From: Achromobacter xylosoxidans
Lineage (GTDB): Bacteria; Pseudomonadota; Gammaproteobacteria; Burkholderiales; Burkholderiaceae_B
Length of the DNA stretch: 64,000 bases
Reading direction: 5' to 3'
Assembly (NCBI RefSeq): GCF_002192695.1
Contig: NZ_MTLG01000085.1
Span: forward strand, 44,568 to 108,567
Both the position numbers and the translations under genes were made by a program. Below, piece after piece: positions 61,114-64,000 of this stretch (position 1 is the first letter of the stretch; each line of letters starts with the position of its first letter). Below the pieces are notes generated by a model that saw only the letters and a program-made list of their open reading frames with translations, ran no database searches and was not told the DNA's origin.

Positions 61114-62807
61114 GCCAGGCTCCCTTGCTCGAAGTGCACGGCCTGGATGTCGATATCGCCGGCGAAAGCGGCATGACGCATGCAGTCAAGCGCCTGCAGC
61201 TGGCGATCTCCAGGCGCCAGACCTTTGCGCTGGTCGGCGAATCGGGTTGCGGCAAGAGCATGACGGCGCTGGCGCTCCTGCGCCTGCTGCCCGACGCCGG
61301 ACGCATCGTGGGCGGGCAGATCGACCTGGACGGAGAAGACCTCAACTGCCTGCCGGAAAGCGCCATGCGCGGCGTGCGCGGGGGGCGCATCGGCATCATC
61401 TTCCAGGAACCGTCCACCAGCCTGAACCCGGTCATGCGGGTGGGCGACCAGATCATTGAAACGCTGATCGCCCATACGCCCCTGCGCGGCGCGGCGGCGC
61501 GCGCCCGCGCCATGGACTGGCTGCGGCGGGTGGGCATCCCGGAACCCGAACGGCGCATCGACGACTATCCCTTCCAGTTCTCGGGCGGACAGAAGCAGCG
61601 CGTCATGATCGCCATCGCGTTGGCGGCCGAGCCCCTGCTGCTCATCGCCGACGAGCCCACCACCGCGCTGGACGTCACGGTGCAGGCGCAGGTGCTGGAT
61701 CTGCTGGCCGGCATCCAGCGGGAAATGGGCATGGCGGTGCTGCTGATCACCCACGACCTCGCGGTGGTGAAGAACGTCGCCCACCACGTGGCGCTGATGC
61801 GCGGCGGCGAGATCGTTGAAAGCGCCGACGCCGAGGAATTCTTCCGCGCGCCCAAGCATCCCTATGCGCGCCAGCTGTTCGAAGCGATCCCCACGTTTGA
61901 AAAGCGCGGCACGCCGCTTACGGCAAGCGGCCGCGAGGCCATGGCGCGCGACGAGGCCCGCCTGTCCGCCAGGGCCCAGGCGCGCGATGCCGCAGTGGTG
62001 CTGGACGTGCAGGACCTGAAGGTCCATTACCCCGTGCGCAAGGGGCCGCTGCGCCGCGTCGCGTCCTGGGTCAAGGCCGTGGATGGCGTGACCTTCACGC
62101 TGAAGGCGGGCGAGACGCTGGCCCTGCTGGGTGAATCCGGCTGCGGCAAGACCACCACCGGCAAGGCGCTGTTGCGCCTGATCGACGGCGCGCGCGTGTC
62201 GGGCCGCGCGACGCTGCAGGGGCAGGACGTGTTGTCCGCGGACCGGCGCACGCTGCAGCGCCTGAGGCAGGACATCCAGATCGTGTTCCAGGATCCCTAT
62301 GCCTCGCTCGATCCGCGCATGCGGGTGGGCGACATCCTGGACGAGGGGCTGGCGTCCCTGCGCACCGGCATGGACAAGGAATCGCGCCGCGCGCACGCGG
62401 CAAGGCTGATCGAACGCGTGGGCCTGCCGTCCAATACGCTGGCGCGCTATCCGCACGAATTCTCTGGGGGCCAGCGCCAGCGGATCGCGATCGCTCGGGC
62501 GCTGGCGGTCGAGCCGAAAGTCCTGATCTGCGATGAGCCCACATCGGCGCTGGATGTTTCCGTGCAGGCCCAGATCCTGGACCTGTTGCGTGAACTGCAG
62601 CTTGAACTGGGTATCGCCTATCTGTTCATCACGCATAACTTCGGCGTGGTCGAGTACCTGGCGGACCGCATCGCCGTCATGGATGGCGGCCGCATCATCG
62701 AATTGGGACAGGCCGACGCGGTACTGCACCAACCGCGCCAGGACATGACGCGCAGGCTGCTGGCCGCGGTGCCGCGCCTGCACTTCGGGCCATCCGAAGC
62801 GGCCTGA
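61110..62807 (+). CDS. Fused double ATP-binding protein of the oligopeptide ABC transporter (YejF-like)
   Basis: A 565-residue protein with two complete nucleotide-binding domains. Domain 1: Walker A GESGCGKSMTALAL (near 42-55), signature FSGGQKQRVMIA, Walker B LLLIADEPTTALD. Domain 2: Walker A GESGCGKTTTGKALL (near 342), signature FSGGQRQRIAIARAL, Walker B VLICDEPTSALD. Fusing the DppD- and DppF-like halves in one chain, together with the gene order, resembles E. coli yejABEF, which imports microcin C and peptides. It is the last gene of the operon and is followed 15 bases later by a strong hairpin. Confidence 0.93.
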   Translation: MSQAPLLEVHGLDVDIAGESGMTHAVKRLQLAISRRQTFALVGESGCGKSMTALALLRLLPDAGRIVGGQIDLDGEDLNCLPESAMRGVRGGRIGIIFQEPSTSLNPVMRVGDQIIETLIAHTPLRGAAARARAMDWLRRVGIPEPERRIDDYPFQFSGGQKQRVMIAIALAAEPLLLIADEPTTALDVTVQAQVLDLLAGIQREMGMAVLLITHDLAVVKNVAHHVALMRGGEIVESADAEEFFRAPKHPYARQLFEAIPTFEKRGTPLTASGREAMARDEARLSARAQARDAAVVLDVQDLKVHYPVRKGPLRRVASWVKAVDGVTFTLKAGETLALLGESGCGKTTTGKALLRLIDGARVSGRATLQGQDVLSADRRTLQRLRQDIQIVFQDPYASLDPRMRVGDILDEGLASLRTGMDKESRRAHAARLIERVGLPSNTLARYPHEFSGGQRQRIAIARALAVEPKVLICDEPTSALDVSVQAQILDLLRELQLELGIAYLFITHNFGVVEYLADRIAVMDGGRIIELGQADAVLHQPRQDMTRRLLAAVPRLHFGPSEAA

Positions 62808-62822
62808 TCCGGCGCTCGAGGC

Positions 62823-62848
62823 AGCGGGGGCGGGGCCCCCGCTGTTTT
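62823..62848. terminator. Rho-independent terminator between ABC operon and MarR gene
   Basis: AGCGGGGGC-GGG-GCCCCCGCT forms a perfect 9-bp GC-rich stem. On the plus strand it is followed by GTTTT (T at 62845-62848). It separates the convergent ABC operon (stop 62807) and MarR gene (stop 62850). Confidence 0.85.
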
Positions 62849-62849
62849 G

Positions 62850-63395
62850 CTACCCGGCCGGATGCGCGCTGCCTGTCTCCAGCCAGGCCAGGGTGTCGCG
62901 TTTCAGGCTGCGGCCGCAGCGCGTCAGGAAGGCATGCACCGTTTCCAGCTCCGCGGTGTCATAGCCGCGCGCCGTCGTGGCGATGGCCTCGGCGATCCAC
63001 TGCCGTTCCTGCGCCAGCGCCTGGCACGTTTCCTCGACCGGCCGGATCACGATCATCCGGCGGTCCAGCGGGTGGCGGCCGCGCTGGACATATCCAGCCG
63101 CTTCCAGCCGGTTGATCAGGGCCGTCGCGCCGCCGGAGCTGACGCCCATCAACTGGGCCAGATGCCCCGTCGGCAGGGCATCGAACTCCATGACCAGCTC
63201 CAGCGCCTTCAGGTCCGCCAGGGGCAGGCCCAGCTTTTCCGCCAGGGCCGACTGGCATGCCGCGTTGTAAGCGGCGAACTGCCGGCCCAGCAGCAGGACC
63301 ATTTCGTCCAGCATGCCGGACCGCCGGTTGCTTCCTGCAGATTCAGCCATGCCGGTCACATGCTCGTGGTGAAAGTAGGTCTGTTGTTGCAGCAT
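62850..63395 (-). CDS. MarR-family transcriptional regulator
   Basis: A 181-residue winged-helix protein. The helix-turn-helix is LPTGHLAQLMGVSSGGATALINRLEAAGYVQRGRHPLDRRMIVIRPVEET (about residues 73-122), including the D-R-R wing. Residues 1-25 are a poorly conserved extension, so a later start is possible (second Met at residue 16). ATG 63395 has AGGAA upstream. It lies 28 bases after the stop of the glycine-rich gene on the same strand, so the two may be co-transcribed. Confidence 0.87.
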   Translation of the reverse strand: MLQQQTYFHHEHVTGMAESAGSNRRSGMLDEMVLLLGRQFAAYNAACQSALAEKLGLPLADLKALELVMEFDALPTGHLAQLMGVSSGGATALINRLEAAGYVQRGRHPLDRRMIVIRPVEETCQALAQERQWIAEAIATTARGYDTAELETVHAFLTRCGRSLKRDTLAWLETGSAHPAG

Positions 63396-63423
63396 GATGT
63401 GGATTCCTGGCGGTTGAGGTGGA

Positions 63424-64000
63424 TTACTTCTTGCCGGCCAGGCCGCCGAGCACGCCGCCCAGCAGACCGCCGTTGGCGGCCCCTCCGGAAGAGCCGCCCG
63501 CCGCCGCGCCGCCCGTCAGGCTGCCCGTCACGCCGCCCAGCAACCCGCCGAGCAATCCGCCGTTGGCTGTGCCGCCTGATCCTCCCGAACTGGCGGGCGT
63601 GCCTGCGGAGGCACCGGCGCCGGCCCCGGTGCCGGCCGCGACGTTCACGCCGCCCACCAGCCCGCCCAGCAGGCCGCCGCCGTTCGTGCCGGCCGAAACG
63701 CCTGCGCCCGCCGCAGCGCCGCCGGCCGTGCCAGCCACCGCTCCGGTCACTCCGCCAATCAGAGCCGTCACAGGCGCCAGTACTCCGCCATTGGCGCCGC
63801 CGGTTGCGCCGCCCACGGCCCCGGTCACGTTGCCGAGCAGGCCCGTCACTGGCGCCAGTACTCCGCCATTGGCGCCGCCAGTTGCGCCGCCCACGGCCCC
63901 GGTCACGTTGCCGAGCAGGCCGGTCACGGGCGCCAGCACGCCGCCATTGGCGCCGCCAGTTGCGCCGCCCACGGCCCCCGTTACGTTGCCGAGCAGGCCG
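63424..64000 (-). CDS. Glycine-rich tandem-repeat protein (5' end beyond window)
   Basis: The frame is open to the window edge. The visible 191 residues start with repeats of a 26-residue unit (V-G-G-A-T-G-G-A-N-G-G-V-L-A-P-V-T-G-L-L-G-N-V-T-G-A). They continue with degenerate Gly/Ala/Ser-rich blocks (TNGGGLLGGLVGG, TANGGLLGGLLGGVTG, AANGGLLGGVLGGLAGKK) and end in two Lys. Databases often call such proteins collagen-like, but there is no strict G-X-Y periodicity. No signal peptide or anchor is visible in this fragment. The function is unknown; a surface or secreted structural role is a guess. Confidence 0.75.
   Translation of the reverse strand, partial: GLLGNVTGAVGGATGGANGGVLAPVTGLLGNVTGAVGGATGGANGGVLAPVTGLLGNVTGAVGGATGGANGGVLAPVTALIGGVTGAVAGTAGGAAAGAGVSAGTNGGGLLGGLVGGVNVAAGTGAGAGASAGTPASSGGSGGTANGGLLGGLLGGVTGSLTGGAAAGGSSGGAANGGLLGGVLGGLAGKK
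63739..63999 (-). repeat. Tandem 78-bp coding repeats
   Basis: Three complete 78-bp units (63972-63895, 63894-63817 and 63816-63739 on the minus strand) and part of a fourth at the window edge. The first two are nearly identical at DNA level; the third differs in its last third (A-L-I-G-G instead of G-L-L-G-N). The near-identity implies recent duplication or slippage, so copy number may vary between strains. Confidence 0.85.

Noticed and set aside
63739..63999. CRISPR-like or intergenic direct repeats
   Set aside because: The units are contiguous, 78 bp (26 codons), stay in frame and have no spacers, so they are coding tandem repeats.
1..64000. tRNA, rRNA, riboswitch or insertion-sequence features
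   Set aside because: No tRNA T-loop or CCA context, no rRNA-like conserved stretch, no transposase domain and no terminal inverted repeats with target duplication were noticed. A covariance-model search was not possible here.

Overview
The window reads as chromosomal DNA of a high-G+C beta-proteobacterium. Alcaligenaceae (Achromobacter/Bordetella-like) is the best fit: there is an orphan Bug-type substrate-binding protein, very GC-rich third codon positions, and a fatty-acid and GABA gene content usual for that family. The placement is inferred from gene content, not from a marker gene. I see no tRNA, rRNA, transposase, integrase or CRISPR array. The first and last genes are cut by the window edges.

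Layout. (1) 1-3992: the 5' part of an iron-regulated TonB-dependent siderophore receptor with a Fur box, then a MarR regulator divergent from a two-gene unit (Bug periplasmic binding protein plus a cytoplasmic sulfatase-type hydrolase). (2) 4044-18299: one long minus-strand fatty-acid cluster. It runs from a TetR regulator with a PsrA-like operator through fadE, a thiolase, a FadJ-type multifunctional enzyme, fadL, a FadN-type multifunctional enzyme (reverse domain order), fadA, a DUF4442 hotdog protein and a chalcone-isomerase-like secreted protein to fadD. Together these cover outer-membrane uptake, CoA activation and two complete beta-oxidation sets. (3) 18681-22627: a formyltransferase-like/GINT1-like glycan protein and two LuxR-type regulators whose receiver-like domains both lack the phospho-acceptor Asp. 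(4) 22738-43880: a large colanic-acid-like exopolysaccharide locus. A 13-gene minus-strand operon (wcaJ to wcaI) carries initiation, GDP-mannose/GDP-fucose synthesis, glycosyltransferases, Wzx and Wzy. A divergent plus-strand operon (wza, wzc, phosphomannomutase, pgi, galE) carries export and sugar-precursor supply. (5) 44056-49771: serine acetyltransferase, sirtuin, an inositol-monophosphatase-family protein and the GABA pair gabD/gabT, with gabR divergent at 49867-51378. The gabD C-terminus is abnormal. (6) 51364-56278: a DUF72 protein, a UvrD-like helicase behind a perfect LexA (SOS) box, a CorA-family transporter and a membrane-anchored nuclease. (7) 56400-62807: a Yej-like four-gene oligopeptide ABC importer with a strong terminator. 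(8) 62850-64000: a MarR regulator and a glycine-rich protein built from 78-bp tandem repeats.

How the parts work together. In the fatty-acid cluster, acyl chains cross FadL, are activated by FadD and are degraded by FadE, the two multifunctional enzymes and the two thiolases. The TetR repressor probably senses acyl-CoA. In the exopolysaccharide locus, WcaJ loads the first sugar on the lipid carrier, the glycosyltransferases extend it, Wzx flips it, Wzy polymerises it and Wza/Wzc export it. ManC, ManB, Gmd, Fcl, Pgi and GalE feed the nucleotide sugars, so fucose, mannose, glucose and galactose are plausible components. The GINT1-like gene and the two LuxR-type regulators flank this locus and may modify or control it; that link is inference.
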